From the NCBI GenBank assembly GCA_963169105.1, contig OY720636.1, forward strand, positions 132,589,233 to 132,653,232: a DNA stretch of 64,000 nucleotides, in the 5' to 3' direction. The number at the start of each line of letters is the position of its first letter. Position 1 is the stretch's first letter. The DNA is from Ceriagrion tenellum. Lineage: Eukaryota; Arthropoda; Insecta; Odonata; Coenagrionidae. The notes under the pieces are model-generated. The model searched no databases, was not told the DNA's origin, and saw nothing but the letters and a program-made list of their open reading frames with translations. The position numbers and the translations under genes are program-made. Shown here piece after piece: positions 12,456 through 26,160 of this stretch.

Positions 12456-14156
12456 CTTGTTAACCGTTTTTTGTCCTCTCATCTCTTCTGTTGCATATTT
12501 TACTTTTTAAGGCCAACGTAATTGTTGCCTGCTCTAAATCTAGGATCAAAACTGAAGACATTTATAATAATATCAGAGGTTGAAACCAATGAAATGCACA
12601 TCATCAAATAAATTTCAAAGGTTTCTTAATTTAAACACGATGTGTTTACTCAGTCTAACATGCGAAATCCCTTTTGTTACAATAGTTAACATAGTCATGA
12701 AACTGAATATAGGGACTCTATACTAAACTTTTAAACTATTAACTACCAATTTGGAAACCTGTACAGTCCTGAACATGACATTTCTTCCCAGCCCACAACC
12801 TGCGTAGTCAATATTATCAGTGACGTCACACTTCTGCGTCACTCTTACGCGGCACTGCGTTGTTTCGCGTGGGAGTGAAATTTTTCCCATTCTCCATTCA
12901 AATGATCAAATTCGTGATATCAACGTAACTGTTTGACATATATCAACATTTACAACGCCTCTTTCATGACCTACAAACGTAAATTGATACCACATTACGA
13001 AATATATAAAATAACTAATGGATTAAAGGGAACAAATTCTTCGTAATATTTGAGAAACTCATTCGATCTACATAATTCGCATGAAAATAAATTACTTATA
13101 AGTGTTTAAAAAATTTTAAAAAATATTTAAGCACCCTTTAACTGTAATCCGTAATATAATACTTATCGTTTTTCTAGCGGCTGACTGATCACAAATTTGA
13201 GAGTGATCCGTTAACCTGTTGTTCCTTTGTGTAGACTGAATTTTTTTGGTGACTATGCAATATGTATTGCACTTAATTTAATACGTACATTCCTTGGAAT
13301 TATACGGTTAATTTCTGAAAAAAAGTCTTCTCACTCCCTCCCTGAGAAAATGAGCTCCACAATATTTCTCTCTACCCCCCGTAATTTTCCTTTGTCGTAG
13401 TCCTTGTCCACCACCCCCACACCGTAAAAGGGCGAACGTCTTGCACGATACGACTTTATTTCGGAGCCGTTTATTTTCGTCGTATATCGTTCGAAGCTGC
13501 GATAAGAACGATTAGTATCTTTCTTTCTCGCTCTCCCAGCCCCCCACCAAATCCCTCTGTGGCCCTCACGTCCCCCTTCCCTTTAGAGTTCTTTCCCTTC
13601 TCGTTTTCCCCAACCCTATTGGTCCATTTATGATAATCTCTGGGGGACGAAGTGAGCTAGTTATTTTTCTGCGATAGCTTAATATGTGAAAAAAATGAGG
13701 GAGGGATAATTGAGTTGCGACACGAGAAGATAGAATTGGAGTACATTATCGCACGCGACCACTCTTGGCTTTTTTTTGGGGGGGTGGGAGGTCTCCTACC
13801 TGAGGACGAGGGTCAACGTCGTGCCTGCCCATCGCGGACTTGAGCTCCCGTATCTACACGTCTTAAATCCGGTTCCGTCGGGCGCATAAATTAATAGCAT
13901 AACGTAATTTTCCGCTGCCAAACCCATGAGTTTTGTAGCCGTTTGGTCCAGTCATTTTTTAATTTCTTACGAAATTCCCATTGTTAACTATCGAGCGTAC
14001 CTCAGCTTTCAGAGTCATGTAGCCCGAGCTTCACTTAAAGAGACTAGGAACTCAAAAGTAGCTGTCAAGCTAATCGTGGGTCATTGTCTGTACATTATAT
14101 TATTTTGCAAGGTAATTGAAAAAATAATCTGGGTCCACGTTTAATTTTATCTCATA
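12456..14156. other. Anonymous AT-rich DNA with a pyrimidine-rich patch
   Basis: AT-rich, with C/T-rich sequence at about 13,330-13,630 and a G-run at about 13,779-13,790. No gene recognised. Confidence 0.5.
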
Positions 14157-14280
14157 TTGCGCGCTTTATTCCCTCAACATGTAATGCACATGGACTAGTT
14201 TCGTACTAAGACCTCAATTTGTTTTTTTAATAAAACAATTAAAAGCCTATTGTGAATAACAAAAAGTATCAGAAACGTCG
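14157..14280 (+). repeat. Direct repeat pair 1, copy A
   Basis: Diverged copy of 15,093-15,220. Shared blocks in order are GCGCTTTATT, CCTCA.CATGTAAT, TTTCGT, TTGTGAATAAC and AGAAACGT. The two copies are about 0.94 kb apart in the same orientation. Confidence 0.6.
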
Positions 14281-15092
14281 AGGAAAATGGATGCAGCTGT
14301 CAATGCAACGGAGGTCACTGTACAGGAAGTAATGTAGGGGATACAATTTTTTATATATAATTTTTTTTCCATTAATAAAACATGTGATTACGCTAGTTCC
14401 TTATCTTGCTAGTAATTCTTCTTATTTTCTATCCCAATTACTTTTGCTGTGTGTTTGTCCTTTGGTCTTCCTCTTGGGATTCATCCCTCTATTTTTTCTT
14501 CCGATTGAAATGTGATGTATTCAAATAGTGTACTCGACGTTAAACGGTGAAATTTTGATGGAAGCAAAAATAAGAAGTGTATTTTTTCTTGTTTAGAAGA
14601 AAATGTGTGCATATGTGATTGAAATATATGTCATGTTCTACAAGAATCCGCGTTAAAACAGCCATAAAGTGCCTAAAACCTCGGTATATTGCAATTTTTT
14701 CACATTTATATCTTGATATCTAGGATAAGAAAGCGTCGGCAAAGTTGCGCGCAAATTTATACATGAGTGAAAATCATTCAAATCACCTCAAGATCATTCA
14801 GTGGCTTCCAAATTCATATCATTGGGTTTCTTCCCTCCGAGAGTCATTTGAAATGGTTTGGCTTACCTAAGTGGAAAGGGATGGAGTTTGGAGGGTATAC
14901 ACAGAGGTCGCGGACTTGGTGGTAAATTAAATCACGAAAAAAAATCATTAACATTTTTCAAAAATTTGTTTTCCCATGTTAAAGGGAAATTATCAAATGG
15001 TGCTAATTTGATTATACAAGGCCACTATTGGGGCTCATTAACGCACATTTCTCATGGTTAAAACTGTGCCGGATATTGAGATAAAATCTGAA

Positions 15093-15220
15093 TTGTTGCG
15101 CTTTATTTCCTCAGCATGTAATACATTTATGCTTATTTCGTCCTGAGTTATCAGACTAATTTTTTTCTTAAGAAAAATGTTGAAAACTTGTTGTGAATAA
15201 CGCTAAGTGTTAGAAACGTT
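15093..15220 (+). repeat. Direct repeat pair 1, copy B
   Basis: Partner of 14,157-14,280, about 125 bp of collinear similarity with small indels. It is either a local segmental duplication or two insertions of one repeat family. Confidence 0.6.
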
Positions 15221-17389
15221 AATCAAAACAGAAATGGTTCGGTAGCAACCCTTTTCAGCCGAGGAAGGGAGCATCTTGGAGGTCAGGATCCAGTGTATCT
15301 TTAAGCCAGCCAAACAGAATTATTCTAGGTTTCCTTAGGATTCCAATTGGGAATTATGTGCTATTTAATGCTCATTTTCCAAGAGATATTTAAAACCTTT
15401 GCCATACATACTTTTTAATCTGAAAAGGAATAAGTTGGGATCCATTCTATTGGGCGAAAGTGGTTGCTTAGAATAGAGTGGGGTCATTATAATAGGAAGT
15501 GACTGCGATTTTCATAACTTTGTTTCACGTAACTGCATTTTTCATCCACATCATAGCCGGCGAAAGGTAACTGTCAAGTTAGTTTCTCATTGATCAACTG
15601 AAGAAATAACGTAGCTTCATGAGCGTCCAGCTTTGTGACATAAAGTAATGGATTAACGAAAGACATTGTTGCGCTCTGTTATAGTGGTGATTTGAGTAAG
15701 TTTTTTCTATTTATAATAGAGACTGTATTCAAATTTTATTTGCTAGTTTCAGTGGCCAAAATAATCATGAAGTAAATGTTGTAATATTGATGGTGCAAAA
15801 TTAATTCTTTCATTTGACTGAAATTGTCAGTTATTTACTAGATAGCCATAATCTTCTACTCGACAATTTTTTTTAGTTACACCATGGAAAAACTTCAACA
15901 TCAAATATTATTTTACGATTCTGTTAAAGTAATTGCGGTAAGCAGTTGATTCATTTATAAAAACTGTTAATAATCAACGCAATATACACACTGTTAAATT
16001 TTTCTCGAGGTATATGTGCCTATTGTTCCTCATATTCTTTTAAAATCTACCTGGAGAGCATACCCAAGACGGCAATCATTTGCAAATGTCTTGATAATTA
16101 AAGCGGAAAGTGGATGATGTATCGGTATCATAAGAAGGCTGTTAAATTATTATTTATATTTGGGTCAAATTCGTTGAATTTTATGTGTAATGATACCTCG
16201 CTTAAACTTCCTAGAGGAACCTTGTGAACGGTCTATGGCTCTTATGTTCTCAAGTTAAGCGGTCTTGAGTCTCCATCTTAAGCTATGTTGCTATGCTCAG
16301 TTCGAAGCGGCCTTATGGCCTCATTCTCCCTATCTTAGAAATCGATCGATTGGAGTGGTAAGGGGTGGGAGTTACGCTGTAGATTGGTCGAAGGAAAAAA
16401 GAACACTATCGGCAAGCCGTGACGTTATCATGGAATAGTGAGAGGAAGGGGTGGGTGTGGGGGAACGTTCATTCACAGATCCGTAATCGTTGGGTGACGA
16501 ATAATCTACTCCATTCCCTCCCTGAATTTCCTCGAAAAATCTCTATTATAGCCTTTAAGATCTAATTCCTACTTTTTTTCTCTTTGGGACCTTGTTAACC
16601 GGGTTATAGCTCCGCGGTGGGATAACTGTTTTCGGCTGTATTGGAAAACAATGCCTTTCGCCCCATCTCAGGAAATTTAATTATGCGTTGATAAAAAAAA
16701 TCACGATACCTTCCGACAATACTCATGGTTAATTTCCATCAATTGATGACTTAGAATCTGATTATGAATGTTAATTCAGCTGGTATTCAGATATGTTCAC
16801 TTTAGAGTATTCACCAGCAAAAATTCCCCCCCCCCCCATCAAATTTAAGTTTTTATTGTCGACTGAGCCATTGAATGTTCTTTGTGTCTACAAAGATATA
16901 GTAGGGAGTGCTGTCTTTGTCAGGAAAGACGTACTTCAAGGTGATAGTTGGTAATTTGATTGGTGATGTTTAAACATTGAGAGTAAATTAAAATATTTTT
17001 TTAAATAAGCAAAGCCTTAAAACTAGTCGACCTATTCAAAGAAAGTTAGGAATATACGACTCATTCTTTTATTTTGATTAGACTTTAGTTTCCCTATGAC
17101 TCTTCAGGATAAGAAAACGAATTAAAGCAGCGCTTGTGTATTTCCTCGTGGGTCGACGTTTCATTTGACCTTTGAAGAAACGGTACTTGCAATAAAACGT
17201 GCTTCTATCCGAATCTCTCAGTTGGCACACAAACCCTGGGATTTAAAGGCGTATTGCTTATTTTTTAACTCTATAGCTACCTCTCGCTCGTGAAATGTTT
17301 TCCAAGGCAAACTTTTACCTCTTCTCTAGTGCCCTTTACAATTAGAGTCTTGATTTTGGTGGAGAACACAGGGTCGAGTAAGAGTTATC
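15221..17389. other. Anonymous AT-rich DNA
   Basis: No gene recognised; a C-run lies near 16,826-16,837 and the 12-bp palindrome AATCGATCGATT lies near 16,340. Confidence 0.5.
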
Positions 17390-17800
17390 TCTCTCCCTTT
17401 GTCATCCTGCGCTGGAACTCTACGTGAAAGTAGTGGAATTGGACGTGCTTTGTGCGTGTCTATGTTATTCTTTTACCCTTTCTGTAACCGCAAAAGCTCC
17501 TTTTCATTTGTGCCGCGCGCGCGCGCCCTGCCAAGTTTCACTTTGATGACATCTTTTTTTTTTTACCTCCAGCTCTGGTCGAGAGGGGCGGAGTGTACGG
17601 CGTGGCGGTCGGAATTCCTCTTTATCAGCTCCCACTCTCGTCTCGGACGCCTGCGAGGCACGATAGTCCGACACGCCCACGTCCTCTCCCCCCCTCATCC
17701 ACTCCCCGGATCCCTGGGGAGGTACACCGCACCCCCCCCCTCTTCGCCTCTTGACACTCTAGCCTCTTCCGTTAATTTTAAAGGCGAGACATAGAAGACT
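17390..17800. other. GC-rich block with (CG)n run
   Basis: CpG-rich, with an alternating CG tract at 17,513-17,526 followed by C-rich sequence. Frames in it are compositional. Confidence 0.5.
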
Positions 17801-18084
17801 CCCTCGTGAGATTTTATTTTATCGGGTAGCATTCTCGCGCCCTCCGTGATGTGCCCAACGAAAGCTTGCGATACAACTACCTCACCTAACACCTCCTCAT
17901 CTGTCACCGGCTTAAAGGTATTATATTTTCTTTTGCTGTACACCAGTTGTGCACCCCTGAGTTTTTGCCCATTGAATTTTGTGTGCCTCGTGAACTGAGT
18001 TGCGGTCGTGGGGGAGCGATATTTGAGTTGTTTACGAGAGTTGAGCATCTAGAATGTATGGAATACGGCTGTCATATTTTGAAG

Positions 18085-18222
18085 TTATTAAAATCAATGT
18101 GTGAAAGAGTAACTGGCTTCATTCAGTATACATCACTTATACTCACCCTTAAAGAGTTACTTAATGAATAACTAGACTGATTTGTTTTGTGCCGATCATT
18201 TGGTTGGAATCGTGGCCGGTAA
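18085..18222 (+). repeat. Direct repeat pair 2, copy A
   Basis: Diverged copy of 18,765-18,895: TCAATGTGTGAAA, AGTTACTTAA, a GACTGATTTGTTTTG-like block, and GCCGATCAT...TGTGGCCGG-like sequence occur in the same order in both. Confidence 0.55.
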
Positions 18223-18764
18223 GAATAATGCTAAGTAAATGGTGAATTTGATTCCTTATCCGAAGCGAATTTTAAATCATTTATAATATTTTATCCCCAC
18301 CCGGTTCCATTTTCCATTTAAAAGACTGCTGCCAGTCCTACTATTGGTCTGAATGATATGGGATTATTATTTCAGAATCCAAAAGAGAACTTACCGACTC
18401 ATTGTCATCAACGTCTATTTTGCTATGATTTCGTTCCAAAAAAAATATTTCTCATCGAAAAGGGATAATGCCGACTTGAGGTGCAAGCAGACGCTGATAA
18501 ATTTGGTTAAATTCCTTGAAAATACTACTAATCGGGTTGATATTTCTTTATCTGTGGCCCTGTAGCTTTCGCTACGTGATTGAGGGATATCTTTCCTCTC
18601 TCCCTCCCCGCGATTCATTAAGGGATGGAGATTGGAAATGCTTAGTTAAGAACTAACGTAAATTATCATCTCTGTGGCGGCCGTGAGACAGTGATATTTT
18701 ATGAGCTGTTGACGGAGTGGAGCATATAACATTTACGTAGGGTAGCTGTAAATGTTTAAGTTTA

Positions 18765-18895
18765 ATTTCAAACTCAATGTGTGAAATAAACCGTTCATCT
18801 TTTATTGTTAATTAAAATAACATTAATAAGTAACTTAACGGTTGATAAGACTAATTTATTTGCTACCGACCATATTGTTGACATCATGGCCGGAA
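18765..18895 (+). repeat. Direct repeat pair 2, copy B
   Basis: Partner of 18,085-18,222, about 0.68 kb downstream, same orientation; it ends in GACATCATGGCCGG, parallel to GGAATCGTGGCCGG in copy A. Confidence 0.55.
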
Positions 18896-19307
18896 CAGAA
18901 TAAATCTTATTCAAGAATACGTCCACGTTATGTTGGATGTTTTTGTGGATGGGAAACACGTAGTTAAGAACTCACAGGAATCTCTAACTCCAGTTACTAT
19001 TGAATCGAATCTTCATCAAATCCTAGGGTCGCTGGCGGAGAAACGTCCCGCGGAAGGGAATTCTTCGGAGGAAATACTGACGGCGCCCGTGGATTCATAT
19101 CCAAGCGCCCCACTTATCAAAGAGCCCCTCCAAACTCTTCAAGAAGTCTCTCACTTACCCTCCCTCCTCTGGAAAGGCACCCGCTTTTAGTATTAGGCCG
19201 AAAACGTTAGTCTCTTCCGAGAGCAGTAATGCGAGGAAGTGGAAAGATCTTTGTCGTTAGAGTGGGAGGATTTCCCAGAATTCGTGATTATTTGTCTCGG
19301 AATAATA

Positions 19308-19323
19308 ACACACACACACACAC
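19308..19323. repeat. (CA)n microsatellite
   Basis: Eight CA/AC units inside a C-rich block. Confidence 0.85.
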
Positions 19324-19734
19324 CCTGTTCCCATCCCTCCCCGCGCCCCCACCGGAGGGAAGCAATTTATACCGCTTGTCTGATCCGTGTCAGGGATTTG
19401 TGGCGTGGGGAGCTAACGAGAGGGATCCCGCGGCTTGGGACAGTTTGCACGAACACCCTCCCCACCAACCCCCCCTCCCAGAAACACTGCTATTCTAACT
19501 CTCCGCTCCTTCCAATTCCAACCCACCCTCCCTTTTGACAAATTCCACCCTCCCTCGCCCTCCTCCCGAGTTCCCGATAATCCCATCGCAGTATGAATTG
19601 TGGGATTCGGACGTCGCGTTTTATTTATTCTCCCGCGCTTTCGTCGTCCCTAACGAGCACCCAGGCCCCGTGTCACGGTCATTCTCCGCGAGTCTTTTCC
19701 AGTAATTGCGGAGCGCATGTGATTCGACTCCTGT

Positions 19735-19770
19735 ACTCTCTCTCTCTCTCTCTCACACATACACACACAG
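19735..19770. repeat. (CT)n(CA)n microsatellite
   Basis: About ten TC units pass directly into an interrupted CA run. Confidence 0.85.
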
Positions 19771-19830
19771 TGCTGCTGCTTTTTTTTTAAATTGCGGATA
19801 TCACGCAGTCCCTCCTACGTTTCAGGCATC

Positions 19831-22800
19831 GTCGTTTCGATCCCAGGCCGTGGGAGAGAGAGGAAAGTTCACCAAATTGAGGTGATTAATTTGTAGCGTC
19901 GAGGGATGAGTCGTCAGAAATTCAGTGAATTTGTTTCGCTCGAGGGCCTGATAGATACATAGGGGGATGTGTCAATCGGATGATTAGGCTTTTGGGTGTT
20001 CCTATCGTTAGGGGGAGGGCGAGACCCTTTTTGCCCTCGATTTGCTCACCGCTCCTCGGAGTAGCTCTCAGCAACCCTGTCCATCAAGTCCGTATTTAGC
20101 CTCTCTTTCCTGGGTTTTGAGTTGCAATTCCGTTTTCAAAATTGCCAAAATTACGTGTCTGGCTCAATTACAGGAAGACCACACGCATGCTGTGACGACG
20201 AGTCACGTCTGCCGCGGTTTTGAAAATGTCTAATATTGGTTTGCCTAATTTTTGGTGCTTTAATGACTTTGCATCTTTTGTATAAAATAAATTGCTATAT
20301 TATCAGTAAAATATAATGTCATACTTTCACAGCATCGATTTGCAACTTCCTTTCAATATCATTTTTAACCTTTTTGTACTGCCAGTGTTAATATTTATCC
20401 CACAAACGGTTACCGTAGCGTAATATTATCATCATAAGTCATTGAATCCTATGATTGGTTGAGTAAAGCCCTCCATTTTGCCCTGTCCTATATTGCTCTT
20501 CTGTTTTTTTCCTGTTTAAATGGCGTACTTGTCCCTTGGTCTTCATTTTCACGCTTATATGATATTTGCAATTTCACGAGTGCAGTGTGCATAAAATTTA
20601 TTTCAAAATAAAAGATGCTTCCCGCCAGAAGTTTAAGGAGCTTTCAAATATCATCAAAGTTTTATTATAGAGAAAAATGGTTTTTTATCACTCACTCTGT
20701 TTTAAATGTTCCTTTTAACAAGGAAGCTAAATCTCTCTTGTGTATATAGTTAGAAACTGCATTCTCTGCGCAAACTTTAAGGCCTAGGGCAAAGAATGAT
20801 GTAATGTTTATTTTGAATTAGTATCTTCACATTTATAGCATGCATGCCTGATTTGAAATCATTAAAGCTCTTTCTTTATTAAGTTCGGAAAACATAAAAA
20901 GGTAACCAATATCTTGGGGCTTACGGCGCTAATGAATTCTTTGCCTTTGCCTTACCCGAAATGGAATGGCATGATTGAAATGTACCTATGCATACAATCA
21001 CTGTTGCCATTGATTTTAAGATAATTCTTAGCTTCGTCTTTTTCCGGTAGCTCTGTTAGATTAGAGCTATTTAGAAGTTGTAATTATTGTAACTGATATT
21101 TTCCTCCACGCTGAGCCACATAACCATGCGGTGACCAGGATCCAGATTGAGCAAATACAAAGAGACTAAACCTCTTAGAGGAAAGTGTAGCAACTCATTT
21201 TCTAAACGGGATACAACTTAAAGATTAGTAGATCTTTCACTTCAGGTCCATGATTGGTACGATACAGTCACAGGGTGTGATGTATTCTGCCCATTAAATG
21301 TCTGAATGGATTCCAGGAAATTTATATTTCGGGCTAAAATGTTGTTTAAATCTTTAAATGCCCCTGGATTTATCAATAGATGAAATCTTTATTTATTTAC
21401 ACGACTGGCTTTCTTTTCTGTGCCGGGCCGATCTCGTGACTCGATGTCGGGGGCCTTTTCGCTCTCGGCCTTTGTCTCCTGCCCTTTTCATCGCGTTGGG
21501 CGTTTTCGGCATGTTAGGAGTCATTCATCATTTTGTAATCATGAAATCGACAGCTTTCACTATTTGAACTACTCGAGCTCAAATTTGTGCCGTCTTGTGC
21601 ACGAAGTCTTGTCTTCCGCTCCGTAACGGGTCAATCCACTGCCTTTTCCGTCTAACGATGCGAGCGGCGAAACCATGTGCGAGACAAGAGGGGCCCGTCC
21701 AGCGGGAAGATTTATAGACTACAGCGTTATCTATATTGCTTCCGAATTACTGTTCGTGTGGAATCCATTCAGTTCTAAGTACGCAACGATGCACTCCCAG
21801 CATTTAAGGTGGTAATTTATGAGTCGTTTAGTGCAAAATTTTAATCAAATTTCAAGTAATTCGAAAAATTATCCTGTGACCACACTTCACGCTAAATCAC
21901 TAAGCATGTAGAAATTAAAATATTACAAGAGTTTTTTTTATTTTCTCTTTAATGAAAGTAATGTAATGACTTCGTTATTAAATGATAGTTGTCAGTCACC
22001 ATAGAAAAATACGGCATGTAAAAATCTGTACACAATTTATCGGAGTTATTTTAAATATAATACCAAAGTCATAATTTTTAAGTCAATGATGAGGCCCGTT
22101 TTACCAAAACTTAATTCGGCAAAAGTTTGAAGATACTTGCTAGAATGATAACATTCTAGTATCGCGTGATACAGAACCAGCAATCTGACAATCGTCATCG
22201 ATATTAGACTGGCTGAGTAATGTGAATTCATAATTACGATACTAGTTAAATGCTAGCACCTTGTATCCTTCAAAATAGCTTATCAATTTTTAAATAAAAA
22301 ATGTTAAAACAATTTCTTTTGTGTTTTCGGAGGTGAGTGGTCACCATGGAAAATGAAACTTTAGGAAACCGTATTTCTCGTTGCCAACGATAGCCATATT
22401 GTTGAGCTAGCACCAAAGCCCTTGGGATACATATGCACGGTGCACTTTTTCTTTACGATTAATTTAATACCTTTCTTCGGAAGTCTTGCATTTAATGTGT
22501 TTGAGAATCTCAGTGAAGCAAAGATTACTAAACGACGCGGCTGTAGCGTAAATATTTGCCCACGTGTGAAATAAGAAGTATAACCCTTCATTCGTTGGAA
22601 TTGATGTGACGGAAAAACGTAGTATCTCAAATCTTCATGTGTGGATGATTTCCACCGAAATCTGGTGTGTGCGTGTGCACACAATAATACTGTGGCGTCA
22701 GCAGACGAATGAGCTGTCCTTGCGAATAGCAAACGTGCTGATGGCCGTTCTCCAAAAAATATGCATATGCTAAAAAATCTACGGTGGAAACTATACAACG

Positions 22801-25800
22801 GATTACTCATGCATCCGTATCTCATCGTATCACATGATAAGTAGATAGTTCAGATTTAAGGTTCACGAAAATTTTGGACATCATCCTTCCCAGTTAGGTT
22901 TTTACATAGAAAATGTTAGAGCGGAACCAAGTCATGCGACCAAAACTTATTCACTGCCAGCAGAGGTGTTGGGTTTCCTTTGCAAAATAGAATCTCGGAT
23001 AACATTACAAATAAGGAAATCGGATCGACGCAGTATAATGATGTCCTAGTGTGTGTTGTCATTTTTGGGCCAGTGACTTTGGAACTATCTGCGGAGGCAT
23101 TTAGACACGTGCCAAGTATGCAGGGTTTCATCAAGTTCATATGTAGGGATAATTTGTTCCATCTTGGACTTACGTTTCAAATGAAGCCTTACTATATGAA
23201 CTTGATTCATGATCCGCGTAAACGAATTTTTAATGAAGAGTCTCGTAATTTTGAAGACCCACGATGATGGCGGTGAAAGTTTAACGAATCCCCATCTCCT
23301 ATTGATTTGCTGCGCACAGGGATACAGTACTTCATTTATGGAGCTTGACTTTTATTCAAGGGATCTGTGCGTGTGTTATGGGCACTAAAAGAAAGGTACA
23401 CATTAAGTAAACGAAATGCCATGATCCCGAAAAAATCCAAAGTTGGAATTATAGCGTCATGAGCAATGCATAAAACATTGAGTCAGCCTTTTTACGAAAG
23501 AATGGACCAGTATTTAAAAACCCAGGGGTTCGGATTAATGGAGCATGAACTCGTTGGCTGGTGGTATTAAAAAAATATCCGTCCTAGATTTTCTCCGCAA
23601 TCGAAAGCAAAATAAAAAGTCTTTTGGCCGCATATAAATTTACGAATTCACACCAGTTACTTCTACATTTGGAGCGGGTTAATGTGCAGAAACCTTTTTT
23701 TTACGTTTGTGTTAATTTAATGATTATTGGGAGACACAGCACGTTGGATTGGAATTTTATTCGTTTCGTCGTCTGGGAAACTGTTCCATCTCATGGATGG
23801 CTGGCCCTGTTAATCTGCGGCATTCTATGCCCACCACTATGGCCGCCATGAAAAAATACAAAGGGAATAGGCAATGTTTCTCATAGCATTTTATTTTTAG
23901 TCATAACAAAACCATGTTTCGAAAATTGAGTCTCTAATTATTTACAAAAACGAATGCTGTTTGTTTTATGGCAGCTTTCGATAGTGGTATATTCTCTGTG
24001 AATTGATAAATGGGAGGTAAACACCTCCAGTAGCAGATGAGATACAATGTCATTTTTATTAATCCGCTAATATTTTTTTCCGGAAAAATTTTAGGGAGGG
24101 CTTGTGACTGCCTATTTTTGTGACGGTTATTTCGATACAATTCAATACCATTCACAATTTTTACGGTGACCATCGGAAAACAGTCTGAATCATATGTTTT
24201 TTTTTACGTTTACATCGTAAAAAGTTGCAGTTTAGAAATAATTCTGAGAGAAACGCTTTACTGCATTGTTTTCATGATATTCTTTATGGGTGTACATACT
24301 GCGGCATGTTTTACTAACCTTTACTGTCACACTCTAGAGGTACGTGACCTTAGGTACAGTGTAATCTCATTCATAGAGAGATTCCTTGCGGATGGAGTTC
24401 CAAAACTGTTCAACAGCGATAGTCTTTAGATTATATACATGTTGCTTTTAACGTTTTCTTTATAATTTTTCTTATTATCATATTCTATACTCTTTATTAC
24501 TCACTTCCTTCCCTCCTCTAGAGTACGGGATCGTATCATAGTCTGTTTTGTCTAATATTTCATTTAGTATACATAAAATATAGCTCCGTGCATTGAATAA
24601 CCTTAATATAAAGTATAAATTGGAATTTATTGTTGCCAAACATTTAATTTACTGAGATTATACCGAGAAGTTTTAATTTATTCAACTGATATCGTGTAAA
24701 AACAAAACCGGAGGCAGCTGACCGATATAAACCCGAACAATCTAGAGAACATTACGACGATCGACGCAAACCTGAATGAGAAATACGTGGGATGAATGTT
24801 CGTTCTTTTCCAGTTTTATTCGATGGATCACGTGAAAAATAACCGTCCAGACACCATTGGGTTGCGGAAAACAGTACGACCAACTGACTCAATCAAGCTG
24901 GTACAAGATGGGAGAGAAATAACCAGCGTGAATTTTTGTTTTGTTCATTATTTTTGTGAATGAATATTTTTCAATGCTCTGCGACCTTGTAGTAGATATT
25001 TTAAGTACTCGAACACACTCAAAATATTGCAAGAAAATTGCAAAAACTGAATATATATGAGCAATTAGTTTGACTCTGCATTCCTCTATTGGCAGATTTT
25101 GGATTGGACGCTCGCTGTGAGAAATCAATCTTGTAAAAATTGTAATAAATAAAAATTTGTCTTTTTAAACCCTTAATGCCTTAAACATGGCCAGCGTGGC
25201 TGTAATTCTGGTATTGTGTGTGGTTCCAGAGATGTCATGATCACGATTTCAGAAGAGTCAGTTGTAGTTAATTTTTATTCATACTGAGGGTGGCTCGGAT
25301 AAACTCTCATGCCAAAGTCGCTCTAAAATTTTCATAATTATGGACGAAAATGAGCAATGTTATGGTTTATCAGGTTTTTTAGGTGGCTAAGAAGTGACCA
25401 GTTAATACTAAATAGATTCTTAAATCCTTTCAGGGCCCTTTCTGAACTACAAATAAGTTTCACACGAATTTTTGCGACAGAGGTTTACGAAAGAGCTCAT
25501 GTTTGCGCACTTACAATCATAGATTTTACGTAGAAATTTAGAGGAGTGCAGTTAAAAGTATATATAAAACATTTGATAACATTTCTAACTTTCTTTGTAT
25601 CTACCCTCGACCGGTTTCTACCTTTTCGTGTCATTTTCAAGGGAAAGTAGTTAACAGTATAAATGTTATAATAAAATAATAACAGAATTTAGGAGTGATA
25701 TACTTATTTCCCTGTTGATAGTGACATTAATGCGCTGAAAACGGTATGGGGTTGCAATAACTAGTGCGGAAGCTACAAAGGTTATTTCATTTCATTCTAC

Positions 25801-26009
25801 ATAATGAACTCTAAATTCCGCTAAGTTAACTCGCGATCTATAGATGATATTCATTAGATAAACGTTGCAGCTATTGACTTGAAAATGCTATTTACGATCA
25901 CTTATAATGGATTTTTTTGTTGGCTAGACTTGGTAGTGAATGACGTGTGAAAACAGTTTATCCTTGAGCGAGTATTTTTGTTTCAGAACTTTATCGTAGA
26001 TGGCGTGGC
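19831..26009. other. Anonymous AT-rich DNA
   Basis: About 6 kb without a recognised gene or repeat. The longest frame (22,361-22,825, minus, 154 codons) has an unstructured, Arg/Ser/His-rich composition and no motif; one such frame is expected by chance in a window of this size. Confidence 0.5.
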
Positions 26010-26160
26010 TCGGAAGTGCGGGCATAGAAACTCCCCGCGGGGGGAGTGGGTGCCGTCCACTGGGCGGGCAGGCGGACGCTGGGGCCGGGTTGATCCCAAG
26101 GGCCGAGGCGAGTTTCGCCGCACCGTGGCGCGCTCCTCGCTCGCCTCCCTTAACACACTT
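26010..26160. other. Short CpG-dense block
   Basis: A compact G+C-rich patch (GGCGGGCAGGCGGACGCTGG and neighbours) in AT-rich surroundings. No frame recognised; could be a regulatory CpG island. Confidence 0.4.

Larger units (their letters stand above)
18896..19830. other. C-rich GC block with microsatellites
   Basis: C-rich and CpG-containing between about 19,040 and 19,700, with (CA)n and (CT)n tracts. The frame at 18,930-19,190 has no recognised motif and no splice context that would support an exon. Confidence 0.45.

Noticed and set aside
22361..22825. 154-codon minus-strand frame
   Set aside because: No motif; a frame of this length is expected by chance in 64 kb read in six frames.
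22916..23140. Short minus-strand frame with Cys and Thr residues
   Set aside because: Looked briefly like a transposon fragment, but no family motif could be identified.
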